Below, in pieces: positions 32,521 through 44,062 of a stretch of 51,475 bases of DNA. Each line of letters opens with the position of its first letter. Position 1 is the stretch's first letter. Both the position numbers and the translations under genes were made by a program. The stretch lies in the NCBI GenBank assembly GCA_003427395.1, contig BFEA01000588.1, positions 756,160 to 807,634 on the forward strand, written 5' to 3'. The notes under the pieces are model-generated. The model saw nothing but the letters and a program-made list of their open reading frames with translations. It was not told the origin of the DNA and did no database searches. The DNA is from Chara braunii (lineage: Eukaryota; Streptophyta; Charophyceae; Charales; Characeae).

Positions 32521-33320
32521 GAAGCTTGAAGGACAAGGAAAGCTTGAACTTACACACCTTTCCCCGCTCCAAGGACCGGAGACTGGAGGAAATCCGATAA
32601 AGGAACAAGAAAAGACAAAACGGACCCTGACAAACTAACCACCTATGACATCCCGTCCTTCTCTCCCATCTATCCCCGAAAACCCCTACTGAAAGAAGAT
32701 TGGTTGGAGATGAGGACATCGTGAATGAGTGAGGGGAATGTGTCGGGACCTGTGGGTCCCGAATAACATCTCATCACTCAAGAGCCTGTACATAGCCAAA
32801 TTGTGCACGACAAAGAAATTAGGAGTAAGAAGACGAGAGAGAAAAAAGATAAAGGACTAGGCCGCAGGGGGGGAGTGATGCCCTGGGTTGAGAACTGCAG
32901 GGGGAAAGAACCTGCTACAGGGGCAAGCAAGTGAGCGTGAGGACAGGGGCACATAGAACATAGCATGAGGCCAGGAGAGCCGTTGGAATTCAGCAAGACT
33001 AAGGCCAAGGGGTCATTGACACTCCGAACACGGCACGCCAACAACAAAAGAATGAAGGAGCCGAGAGGTGGACGGCCCCGGAGGGCGACGCTAGAGAATA
33101 AGAGGCCAACATGGGGGCCACCTACGACAATTAACGGGAGCCTCAAGTTGGAGGCCCCGCGGCCAGCGAAAACTAGCGCACGCAAGGCCGAAGAAAAAGC
33201 AAGGAAGAGGGGCGACCATAAGGCGGTAGACGCCCAAAGAACATGGGACACCTTAAGGAAAGGCACCAGGGACCACGCAGGACTACATAAAAATAATGGT
33301 ATCCGGGACAAGATATGGCA
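32521..33320 (+). other. Unique part of the LTR-like region, no gene
   Basis: The frames (plus 32,965-33,366, minus 32,778-33,311) are GC-rich and charged but featureless. A run of eight or so G followed by TGATGCC at about 32,865-32,884 is an alternative purine tract/LTR start. Confidence 0.4.
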
Positions 33321-33424
33321 GGGACCACCGGCGGAACTAAGTGTCGGGGACCACCGACGGGACTAAGTGTCGGGGACCGCCGGTGGGACAAAGTATCGTG
33401 GACCACCGACGGGACGAGTGGTGG
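33321..33424 (+). repeat. 26-bp tandem repeat, 4 copies
   Basis: GGGACCACCGACGGGACTAA plus GTGTCG repeats with exact 26-bp spacing at 33,321, 33,347, 33,373 and 33,399. Confidence 0.9.
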
Positions 33425-34873
33425 GGACATATGAAGGCCCCAAGAGAAACGGCTAAGCAGCATGAGGAAAAAACAATTAAGACAAGATGAACCGTCAAGA
33501 TCAAGATCTTAACAACCAAAAATATTAACACCACTAGTGCAAGCACTAGCGGTAGTAAACGGGAAAGCCAAAAGGAAAAAGAAAAGCAAAGAAACATGAA
33601 GTGGGGGGCATGGGAGCAATCTGAAAAATCTCGGATCAGCCCCTATCAAGAAAATGAAGCCAAAAAAGACACCATGTGAAATATAGGCCTCCGGGAGAAA
33701 ATCGGAGTAGGAAGGGCCACTGGGGAGAAAAATAGAGGTAGAAGGAAGTTTTCATAGGCATGAGGAGGCAATTATTGCAGTTCGAGATATAACGGACTGC
33801 AGCTTGGGCATAGGAAGGGCCAAAACTAAGAGGAAGGGCATAGAAAAGGGCCTTAACGGTCACTTGACACTTGACATGCTAAAAAAAAAAGAAAAAAAAA
33901 TGTGGGAGAATAAAACAAAAAGAGTGAGAGGGAGTGAGTGATTTGGTCGTTAGTAGGGACTGCCACAAGTAGGGACTGGCAGGTCCCTACTGTCCAAGAA
34001 AAGAAGAAAAGAAAAGAAAAAGAAAGAGAAAAGAAAAGAGAAAAATGCCTTAACGGTAAAAAACGGTCACTTGGGGAGATGCATCCGTGACCAGATACAT
34101 TATGGAATATGGCGGTTGCAAAGGACCTTGATTTTTTCTTGATTTTGCAGAGAAAATCAAGAAAAATCAAGGCCCCATGCAACCAAAATACAACGGATTA
34201 CGTGGGGGAGGAGAAACATATGTTTTAGGTGCATCCGGAGCCAAAATTGAGTCCGGACACACTTGGANCAAAGGACCTTGATTTTTTCTTGATTTTGCAG
34301 AGAAAATCAAGAAAAATCAAGGCCCCATGCAACCAAAATACAACGGATTACATGGGGGAGGAAAAACACATATTTTAGGTGCATCCGGAGCCAAAATTGA
34401 GTCCGGATGCACTTGGAATTTGGTCGTTTCTTTTTCTTTCAATAGAGGGTTAGGTGTGGGGTCTTGGGGCTAGGGAATTAGCCCTATTGCAGTCCGAGTT
34501 GCAACGGACTGCATGGGGAAGGGAAAACACATGTTTTAAATGCATCCGGAGCCAATATTGAGCCCGGATGCACTTAGGAATTAAACGATTCATTTTCTTC
34601 TAGTATGGGGCAAGTTGTGGGGCTGTGCGACTAGGGAAATGACCATGATTGCAGTCCAAGAAAAAACATACTGCATGAGGATGCCTAGGCTAAGGAAAAA
34701 TGAGCCACGACAAGCCCAAAAGGCTAGAAAGAAGTGATTTCGGCATGGGGCAAGTAGAGACAGTAAACGACAACCGTAAGATGAGATATCACGGCCAACA
34801 CAAATCGGCACACATGTGGCACCTAAGGAAGAGATATTGGAACCACCAAAGGCAAGAAGGTCCAAAAATAAAA
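33425..34873 (+). repeat. LTR-like 5' module, first version
   Basis: It shares ordered words with the next module: a GTGG(G/C)GA(G)GACAT start, ACCGTC(A/G)AGATC, ATTA(A/G)CACCACTAGTGCAAG, then AGTCCGAGAT(A/G)TAACGG-type blocks. It holds the hairpin 34,126-34,172 (CCTTGATTTTT...AAAAATCAAGG) and its second copy at 34,275-34,321, and hairpins of TGCATCCGGA...TCCGGATGCA at about 34,230, 34,379 and 34,540. No gene. Confidence 0.6.
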
Positions 34874-36334
34874 ATGAGACACTGTCCGGGATGTTGTCGA
34901 GGACCAAGTGGACCCAAATAATAATAGTCGAAAAACGGGACACGTGCCGGCGAAACTACCGATGGGACAAGAAAACGGAACTAGTACGGAGGAAAGTGGC
35001 GAGGACATAAGATGTCCCAGGGGAACCATGAGCCAACACAAGAAATAATCGCACAAGCAAATGACACCGTCGAGATCGAGGATCTAGACAGTGGAAGATA
35101 TTAGCACCACTAGTGCAAGTGGGGAAGTGGGAGAGTCATGAGAGAAAAGAGAGTGAAATAATGGTGTTGGGAGGGCTGCCCAACAGTCCGAGATATCCCG
35201 GACTAGCTAGGCATCAGAAAATAGAGTCTCAAGGGGCTCAATATGGGAAAAAGGCTATCCAAAAAAAATCGGAGCAAAGGGAGCTCAAAATTAGGACTAA
35301 CGAAGGCAAAATGAAGTCCCCTAGGGGCATGGGGGTGCCATTATTGAAATCTGAGATATAACGGCCAACTGCTGAGTCTGAATCTGGCCATGGATGAGGA
35401 TTCATGGCCTAGAAAAAAACTCAACAACTAGTTGACACTTGTCATATCAAAAGTAAAAGAAAATGTTGCAAGGGCTATTTGGGGGTAGCTCAGAATGTTG
35501 CTGGCCTTGGATCTCAGCCAGATCCAAGGCTGAAACTGCACCGAGGCATGGGAAAATACCTCGGCCTACCAAAAATGGGGTAGAAAACTGAAAAAATCGA
35601 GAAAAAGGCCTAGTGGGTCTTTTTCTCTTAAGTGAGGCTGCCCCTTGGGCATTAGGACCCAAGGGGGCAGCATTTTGGAAGTGGAAAGGGGGCTGAAGGA
35701 GGCCAAGAGGCAATCCGAGTTGGTACCAACCACTCGAACGGCATGTACTTGGCCAAAATGAGGCCCGGGTACCTCCAGAACGACCTAGTAGTGAAATTTT
35801 GCCTTGGGGGTACCTCGGTTCACCTCAAGGCACATGGGGAGGCCCATGGGCTGGCCGGAGTGCTGGTTTCAGCGTACATAAGCTTAGGACTCGGTCCGCC
35901 ACACTCACATTTGCATGAGGAGTGCCCATGCTGCCCAAGTGAGCTCATAAGAGCACTTTCTCACTTGGAGAGAGGAGAGGGGAACCCCTACCAGTTGGAG
36001 AGCTTAGAGGAGACTGTGAGCAAGGAGAGAAAGCTCTAGAGGTTTGTGGAGATGAGGTTGGCCTAGGGAGGTGATCCGCCACAGCCCCCGAGGGTGTGAG
36101 GAAGAGAGAGAGGCTAGAGGAAGTCCCATTAGCCCTCCTAGAGGGGAGAACTCCATAGCCATAGTGGAAGAAGCTTGCCATAGCTTGGGTGAAGTTGAGA
36201 GAGGAAGGAGAGAGGGGCTTGAGGAACAAGAAGCCATAGCCAAGGTGGTACTTGTGCAAGAGGGAAGAAGCTTCATCAAGATTGTGGCTCCATCTCCAAG
36301 ACATCAAGAAGGTGAGTGGAAAGGAGGAGACTCT
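34874..36334 (+). repeat. LTR-like 5' module, second version
   Basis: Collinear with 49,232-50,690. Shared landmarks are GATGTTGTCGAGGACCAAGT, CCAAATAATAATAGTCGAAA, ATTAGCACCACTAGTGCAAG, AACAGTCCGAGATAT, GAAGCCATAGCCAAGG and CTTCATCAAGATTG before the TTC tract. The frame at 35,743-36,039 is open but not conserved in the other copy, so I do not call it. Confidence 0.8.
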
Positions 36335-36915
36335 TCTCCCTCTCTTTCTTTTTCTTCTTCTTCTTGTTTTTTTTCTTTTTCTCCTTGTTCTTCTTCTTCT
36401 TCTTATTATTATTATTATTTTTTTATTTTTTTTTATTTTTTTTTCTCCTTTTTCTTCTTCTTCGTTTTCTTCTCCTTCTTCTTCTCCTTTTCTTCTTCTT
36501 TTTCTTTTTCTTTTCTTTCTCCTCATTCCTCCTCTCCTTTTCCTTCATCTCTTTCTCCTTCTTCTTCCTCTACCTCTTATTCCTCTTCTTCTTCTTCTTC
36601 TTCTTCTTCTTCTTCTTCTTCTTCTTCTCCTTCTTCTTCTTCCTTCTCTAATCTTCTTCTTCTTCTTCTCCTTCTTCTTCTTCATCCTCCTTGTTCTTCT
36701 TCTCCTTCCTCTTCTCCATCGTTCTTCTTCTTCATCCTTCTTCTTTTTTTTCTCCTTCTTCTTCTTCTCTTTTCCTTTTTTTTTTTTTTTTTTTTTTATT
36801 CTTCTCCCTCCTCTTCTTCCTTTTCTTCTTCATCTTCTTCTTCTCCTTCTTCTTCATCTCATTCTCTTTCTTCTCCCTCTTCTTCTTCGTATTCTTCTTC
36901 TCCTTCTCCTTCCTA
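36335..36915 (+). repeat. Long TTC/CTT tract (~580 bp)
   Basis: Almost pure pyrimidine on this strand, mostly TTC units with TTA and T-run interruptions. Long open frames of serine, phenylalanine or leucine and their glutamate/lysine/arginine shadows on the other strand come only from this composition. Confidence 0.95.
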
Positions 36916-37850
36916 GAGGATAGTCTAACTCATGTTTTTCACTCACATAGTAATATGTGAAGTTCCAATTCTACCTTGAATGATCTCATGCTCCAATCTT
37001 GTGATATGGTCTAGTCTAACTCATGTTTTCCACTCGCATAGTACTAGGTGAAGTTCCGATTCTTCCTTGGATGATCTCATGCTCAAATCTTATGTTTTGA
37101 TTTTGTCTAACTCATGCTTTTCACTCACATAGTAGTAGGTGAAGTCCCGATTCCTCCATGGATGATCTTATGCTCCAATCTTATGATTTGGTCTTAATCT
37201 AACTCATGCTTTTCACTCCCATAGTAGTAGGTAAAGTTCTGATTCTTCCTTGGATGATCTCATGCTCAAATCTTGTGTTTTGATCTTGTCAAACTCATGT
37301 TTTTCACTCACATAGTAGTAGGTGAAGTCCCGATCCTTCCATGGATGATCTCATGCTCAAATCTTGTGTTTTGATCTTGCCTAGCTCATGCTTTTCACTT
37401 ACATAGGAGTAGGTGAAATTCCGATGGTCCCTTGGATGATCTCATGCTCAAATCTTGTGTTTGGTCTTGTATAACTCATGCTTTTCACTCACATTGTAGT
37501 AGGGGAAGTCTCGATTCTTCCATGCATGATCTCATCCTCCAACCTTGTAATTTGGTCTAGTCTAACTCATGCTTTTCGCTCACATAGTACTAAGTGATGT
37601 TCCGATTCTTCCTTGGATGATCTCATGCTTCAAGCTTGTGATTTGGTATAATCTAACTCATACTTTTCACTCACATGATAGTGAGCGGTGTTCCGATTTT
37701 TCCTTGGGTGATCTCATGCTTCAAACATGTGCTTTGGTGTAGTCTAACTCATGCTTCCGCTCACATAGTAGTAGGTGACTCGGAACTCCCGATTCCTCAT
37801 TGTTTGATGCTCATGTTTCAACCTTGTGTTATGGCCAGTCTGGCTCATGC
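36916..37850 (+). repeat. 91-bp satellite, subfamily A (block 2)
   Basis: About ten monomers equivalent to 10,386-11,400, entered through the same TTCCTAGAGGATAGTCTAAC junction after the TTC tract. Confidence 0.9.
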
Positions 37851-38345
37851 TTTCACTCATATGGTAGTTGATGATATTCCATTTCATGCTTGGTTGTATT
37901 CATGAGTCACAAACATGTGTTTGAGCAAGTCTCACTCACGTGCATGGCTCAACTCTCACATGATGACATTCCGTTTCATGCTTGGTTGTATTCATTAGCC
38001 ACAAGCATGTCTTTGAACAAGTCTCACTCACTTGCATGGCTCAACTCTCACATGAGGACATTCCGTTTCATGCTTGGTTGTATTCATGAGCCACAAACAT
38101 GTGTTTGAGCAAGTCTCACTCACATGAATGGCTCAACTCTCACATGATGACATTCCATTTCACGCTTGGTTGTATTCATGAGTCACAAGCATGTGTTTGA
38201 GCAAGTCTCACGCACACGCATGACTCAACGCTCACATGATAACATTCTGTTTCATGCTTGGTTTTATTCATGAGCCACAAGCATGTGTTTGAGCAAGTCT
38301 CACTCACATGCATGGCTCAACTCTCACATGATGACATTCCGATTC
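37850..38345 (+). repeat. 91/92-bp satellite, subfamily B (block 2)
   Basis: About five monomers of the GATGACATTCCGTTTCATGC type, fewer than the seven or so in block 1. Confidence 0.9.
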
Positions 38346-41300
38346 ACACTTGGTTGCTCTTTCATCCATGTGCATTTGCATTCACTAGTTCAATCTTCAC
38401 TTTGTCAAGTTCATGTTTGTTGTAGTGTTCCGAAATATATTTGGTTGTTGTTTCCTCCATGTGCATATGTATTCGTTAGTTCAAGCTTCACCTCGTCAAG
38501 TTCATGTTTGTTGTGGTGTTCCGATTCATACTTGGTTGCTCTTTCCTCCGTATGCATGTGCATTCGTTAGTTCAACCTTCACTTTGTCAAGTTCATCTAT
38601 TTGGTAGTGTTCCGATTCATAGGTTGTTCTTTCCTCCATATGCATTGCATTCGTTAGTTCAATATTTACTTTGTCAAGCTCATGTTTGTTGTAGTGTTCC
38701 GATTCACACTTCGTTGCTCTTTGCTCCAAGTGCATGTGCATTTGTTAGTTCAATCTTCACTTTGTCAAGTTCATGTGCGTTGTAGTGTTCCGACTCACAC
38801 TTGGTTGCTCTTTCCTCGATGTGCATGTGTATTCACGAGTTCAGGCTTCACTTTGTTAAGTTCATGTGTACGCCATTGTTCCAATTCATACTTGGTTGCT
38901 CTTTCCTCCATGTGAATGTGCATTCGTTTGTTCAATCTTCACTTTGTCAAGTTCATGTGTGTTGTAGTGTTCCGATTCACATGTGGTTGCTCTTTCCTCC
39001 ATGTGCATGTGCATTAACTAGTTCAAGCTTCACTTTGTCAAGTTCATTGTGCTGTAGTGTTCCGATTTATACTTGGTTGCCCTTTCCTCCATGTACATGT
39101 GCATTCACTAATTCAATCTCCATTTTGTCAAGTTCATGTGTGTTATAGTGTTCCGATTCAAACTTTGTTGCTCTTTCCTCCATGTGCATGTACATTCGTT
39201 AGTTCAAGTTTCACTTTCGCATGTTCATGTGTATGGTATTTTGATTCATACTCGGTTGCTCTTTCCACCAGGTGCATGTGCATTCGTTAGTTCAATCTTC
39301 ACTTTGTCAAGTTCATGTGTGTTGTAGTGTTCCGATTTACACTTGGTTGCTATTTCCTCCATGTGCATATACATTCATTAGCTCAAGCTTCTCTTTGTCA
39401 AGTTCATGTGTATGGTAGTGTTCTGATTCATGCTTGGTTGCTCTTTCCTTCATGTGCGTGTGCATTCATTATTTCAATCTTCATTATCTCAAGTCATGTG
39501 TGTTCTAGTGTTCCGATTCACAGTTGGTTGCTCTTTCATCCATATGCATGTGCATTCGCCTGTTCAATCTTCACTTTGTAAAGTTCATGTGTCTTGTAGT
39601 GTTCCGATTCATACTTGGTTGCTCTTTCCTCTATGTGCATGTACATTTGTTAGTTCTAGCTTCACTTTGTCAAGTTCATGTGTGTTTTAGTGTTCCGATT
39701 CATACTTGGTTGCTCTGTCCTCCATATGTATGTACATTCGTTAGTTCAAGCTTCACTTTGTCAAGTTCATGTGTGTTGTAGTNTTCATACTTGGTTGCTC
39801 TGTCCTCCATATGTATGTACATTCGTTAGTTCAAGCTTCACTTTGTCAAGTTCATGTGTGTTGTAGTGTTCCGATTCACACTTGGTTGCTCTTTCCTACA
39901 TGTGCATGTGCATTCACTAGTTCAAGCTTTACTTTGTCAAGTTAATGTGTGTTGTAGTGTTCCGATTCATACTTCGTTGCTCTTTTCTTCATGTACATGT
40001 GCATTCACTAGTTCAATCTCTATTTTCTCAAGTTCATGTGTGTTGTAGTGTTCCGATTCATACTTGGTTGTTCTTTCCTCCATGTGCATGGAAATTCGTT
40101 AATTCAAGCTTCACTTTGTCAAGTTCATGTGTATGGTAGTGTTCCGATTCATACTTGGTTGCTCTTTCCTCCATGTGCATGTGCATTCGTCAGTCCAATC
40201 TTCACTTTGTCAAGTTCATGTTTGTTGGAGTGTTCCAATTCACACTTCGTTGCTTTTTCCTCCATGTGCATTTGCATTCGTTAGTTCAATCACTTTGTCA
40301 AGTTCGTGAGCATTGTAGAGGTCTGATTCACACTTGGTTGCTCTTTCCTCCATGTGCGTGTGCATTCGTTAGTTGAATCTTCATTTTATCAAGTTAATGC
40401 GTGTTGTTGTGTTTCGATTCACACTTGGTTGCTCTTTCATCCATGTGCATGTGCATTCACTAGTTCAATCTACACTTTGTCAAGTTCATGTGTTTTGTAG
40501 TGTTCCGATTCATACTTGGTTGCTCTTTCCTCCATGTGCATGTACATTCGTTAGTTAAAGCTTCACTTTGTGAAGTTCATGTGTGTTGTAGTGTTCCGAT
40601 TCATACTTGGTGGCTCTTTCCTCTATGTACATGTGCATTCACTAGTTCAATCTTCACTTTGTCAAGTTCATGTGTGTTGTAGTGTTCCGATTCATACTTG
40701 GTCGTTCTTTCCTCCACGTGCATGTGCATTCGTTAGTTCAACCTTCACTTTGTCAAGTTCATGTGTGTGGTAGTGTTCTGATTCACACTTGGTTACTCTT
40801 TCGTCCATGAGCATGTGTATTCAGTAGTTCAACCTTCACCTTGTCAAACTCATGTGTATGGTAGTGTTTCGATTCACACTTGGTTGCTTTTTCATCAATG
40901 TGCATGTGCATTCACTAGTTCAACCTTCATTTTGTCAAGTTCATGTGTGTTGTAGTGTTCCGATCCATATTTAGTTGCTCTTTCCTCCATGTGAATGTGC
41001 ATTCGTTAGTCCAACCTTCACTTTGTCAAGTTCATCTGTATGGTAGTATTCCGATTGGTTGCTCTTTCATGTGCATGTGCATTCACTTGTTCAATCTTCA
41101 CTTTGTCAAGTTCATGTGTATGGTAGTATTCCGATTCATACTTGGTAACTCTTTCATGTGAATGTGCGTTAACTAGTTCAATCTTCACTTTGTTAAGTTC
41201 ATGTGTATTGTAATGTTCCGATTCACACTCGGTTGCTCTTTCATCCATGGGCATGTGCATTCACTAGTTGAATTTTCACCTTGTCAAGTTTCTGTATATT

Positions 41301-41790
41301 GTAATGTTCCGATTCACACTTGATTGCTCTTTCATCCATGTGTATATGCATTTCATAGTTCAATCTTCACTTTGTCCAAGTTCATGTGTATTGTAGTGTT
41401 CCAATTCACACTTGGTTGCTCTTTCATCCATCTGCATGTTCATTCACCAGTTCAATCTTCACTTTGTCAAGTTCATGTATATTGTACTGCGCCGATTCCC
41501 ACTTGGTTGCTCTTTCATTCATGTGCATGTGCATTCACTAGTTCAAACTTCACTTTGTCAAGTTCAGGTGTATTGTAGTGATCCAATTCACACGTGGGTG
41601 CTTTTTCACTCATGTGCATGTGCTTTCGTTAGTTCAACATTCACTTTGTCAAGTTTATGTGTGTGGTAGTAGTCCTTTTCACACTTGGTTGCTCTTTCAC
41701 TCAAGGGTATGTGCATTCGTTAGTTCAACCTTCACCTTGTCAATATCATGTGTATGGTAGTATTCCGTTTCACGCTTGGTGGCTCTATCA
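38345..41790 (+). repeat. 91-bp satellite, subfamily C (block 2)
   Basis: About 38 monomers of the GTGTTCCGATTCATACTTGG type, roughly twice the number in block 1. An 84-bp exact duplication around the single N at 39,783 probably inflates the count by one. Near 41,040-41,160 several monomers are shortened by about 7 bp, as at 12,990-13,110 in block 1. Confidence 0.92.
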
Positions 41791-41895
41791 CTGTGGGATG
41801 GGTGACCGACATTTGGCTGCTAGTACTGTGGGATGGGTGACCGGTATTTGGCTGCTATTACTATGGGATGGGTGACCGACATTTGGTTGCTACAA
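41791..41895 (+). repeat. 35-bp tandem repeat (block 2), 3 units
   Basis: Units start at 41,791, 41,826 and 41,861: (C)TGTGGGATGGGTGACCGACA plus TTTGGCTGCTA. This copy lacks the hAT-like insertion present in block 1 and so shows the empty site. Confidence 0.9.
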
Positions 41896-41924
41896 CGGAA
41901 ACATGATTTGATTAAGACTAGAGG

Positions 41925-41932
41925 TCTCTCTC

Positions 41933-42015
<83 letters not shown>

Positions 42016-42016
42016 N

Positions 42017-42085
<69 letters not shown>

Positions 42086-42118
42086 CTCTCTTTCTCGCTC
42101 TCTCTCTCTCTCCCTCTT
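41925..42118 (+). repeat. CT microsatellite (block 2)
   Basis: A long CT run with occasional TTT interruptions and one N at 42,016. Confidence 0.95.
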
Positions 42119-43234
42119 CATCTTGCCCTCTCTTCCCCTTCCCCTCACTTGGCATATAACTAAACCTTCATCCCTCACTTGTTACATTGCCAGGGAACGA
42201 ATGGTAAAACAAAATCAGGCCTCGCTTGGTGGAAAAAAAAGACAAGGGAAGGGTAGCGGGTCCCTTGTACCGCCAAGAAGGAAAAGGAAAGGACATTTGA
42301 AAGATTGGGAGAAGGCGGAGTCCCGGATAATGTATAATTTAAAGCAAGGTCAATTTGACTCAACCATTTCCCCGACTTCATGTTAACGAGAAGAGAATGG
42401 ATTGATTGAGCACGAAGAGAAGCCGAAGAAAAAGGAAAGTTAGGCATGCGGGAAGGGTTATGTGTTGACCCCCAACCCCAACGGGGGATTCTATCGGCCT
42501 TTGCTTTGTGTGGGATTGTGCAGGTATATAAAGGTTTGTGTTGTGTTGAGCGGGATAGGGCCGGGAGAAACCGGGCAGCGAAGGGAAAAGGAAGAGGGCG
42601 CAAAGGGGCTACGGGACCCTTAGTGTAAAACCAATCCATGGAAGTGATATTTGTGTTTGTGACTTAGAGTGTAAATGAAAGAAAGAAGTGTCACCTTGCT
42701 GAGGTAAATGTGAAGTAGCATGTGCATGCATGTAAAGGCCCCGAAAAGACTAAGGGGTCTGCGTCAATAATGATGGATGAGATGCATGAGACTCGAGGGG
42801 TGCATAAAGGCGAGGGGGAGGACGGCATCGTCGCACTCTGATGACGCCGTAGAATTGCAATGCTTAGGGAAATGGTGTGCGGCCTAAGGATGACGCTTAG
42901 CCTGCGCACAAGAGAAGAGAAACTCTCAATGAACCCCCGAACTGCCTGCGTATTGAAAGGAGCAATTGCTTGAGAACACAACCAAGAATATAAAAAATAT
43001 CAGCGTTGCGGGATAACCAGCGAGACTACCACCCGGTGTGAGGGCTGAGCTACATCCCCAATGTCAAAGCTCTCTCGCGCGATGAACCACCCCCATCCAT
43101 CTCAAAGCACTAGGTGGGGGTGACTTTGGGACGAACAGCCCGCGCCCTGAGCATGAGCGTGGGCGGGCCGAGCCAACTGGGACCCGTAGTGGGGTCGACC
43201 AAGGCTCGAAAGTCTACCAGGGTTTGGCCCTACA
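42119..43234 (+). repeat. 3' end of downstream LTR-like repeat
   Basis: Collinear with 15,000-16,108. It ends CCCTACA at 43,234, where the two copies part company. The next bases are CCGTG, a candidate target-site duplication for the element, but its partner upstream is lost. Confidence 0.75.
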
Positions 43235-44060
43235 CCGTGAGGAACCAAGCTCCGGCGGATCAAATAGCTTGGTTACCGTCGGCGTTTTGGGCCTCTATGG
43301 TTACCCTGACCGCACGGTCGGGGCCTATATTAATTTAACGGATACAAAAAAAAATTGTGCGTACTGTTGGCTTCGTCCGACACAACATCAACCTAGTGGC
43401 ACCCAATCCCTTGACCCCTGAGGCCGAGGGGTTTATAATATTTTCACACTCCTATTTTTTAATGAGCGTTGTGCAGAGGTCCGCGCCTTGCGTACGATTG
43501 GTTTTAGGCGCCTTCTTGTCATTAAGGTAGGCATGTGTGCTTTATATAAACTGAATCCTCGGCCTCTCCGGTCGAAGGATTGCTACTGATCCTAACTATC
43601 ATAGCGCACGTCATAATATCGCGCGAAATACTAGCAAAATTTTCTCACCGATTTGCCCCGGCCTCAATGGTCAAGGAATTCGTTTTGAAGGGTTGTGCCA
43701 AAGCCCGCACACCGTTTTTATTTTAGACCGTCCCCATCATGGTAACCGATGTTGTCGTTGCGTCGACTGCAATTTCTGCAAAAGCTAGCCAAATACCCTA
43801 GTGAGGGTATTTGGTCCGATAACGGGCAATAATCTGTGATTGCGGGTCTGCACGGGCCTGTCCCATTCACCGGGGCAAGAACGGAGAAGACGTTGACCTT
43901 CGGGAAAATAAAAAATGTTATATTCGAATACAACAATTTTCTCTTCGTGAAATTCAAATATACGCATATGCATTATATTTGAAATGCCCTTATATTCGAA
44001 GAAAAAGGTCTAACTTCTTAAGAACCTATTTTTTTGCAAAACTTGAATACAACATAATTG
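43235..44060. other. Gene-poor region with an inverted repeat
   Basis: No gene is supported. CCAAATACCCT-AGTG-AGGGTATTTGG lies at 43,789-43,814. TATTCGAA/TTCGAATA words recur at 43,920-44,075. Confidence 0.5.
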
Positions 44061-44062
44061 CG

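Larger units (their letters stand above)
10310..43234 (+). mobile_element. Putative giant Ty3/gypsy LTR retrotransposon (decayed, nested)
   Basis: Two large direct repeats (10,310-16,108 and up to 31,554-43,234) flank one + strand gag-protease-RT-RNase H-integrase region. The upstream repeat ends ...CCCTACA and is followed after four bases by TGGTAGAGG, which resembles the start of an initiator-tRNA primer-binding site. A purine tract followed by TG lies at 31,541-31,555. That is the order expected of an LTR retrotransposon. Extra ORFs precede gag and follow pol. Reading frames are broken by stops and frameshifts, so the element is dead. The 5' LTR lacks its first part and the LTR start is inferred; the two repeats could instead be a separate repeat that happens to flank the internal region. 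Confidence 0.6.
31554..43234 (+). repeat. Putative 3' LTR (~11.7 kb)
   Basis: It begins TGTGCC after the purine tract and ends CCCTACA at the exact point where its match to the upstream block stops. Only 36,335-43,234 can be compared with the upstream block; the first part has no partner there. The stretch 34,874-36,330 matches a third copy at 49,232-50,690. A length above 11 kb would be extreme for an LTR; the true start might be nearer 32,877 or 34,874, both of which also lie next to G-rich sequence or a homology edge. Confidence 0.45.

Noticed and set aside
36071-36923. Long open frames of 223-281 codons over the TTC tract, and lysine/arginine/glutamate frames opposite
   Set aside because: They are translations of a simple pyrimidine repeat; the same happens at 50,609-50,986 and over the CT runs at 2801-2856 and 41,925-42,118.
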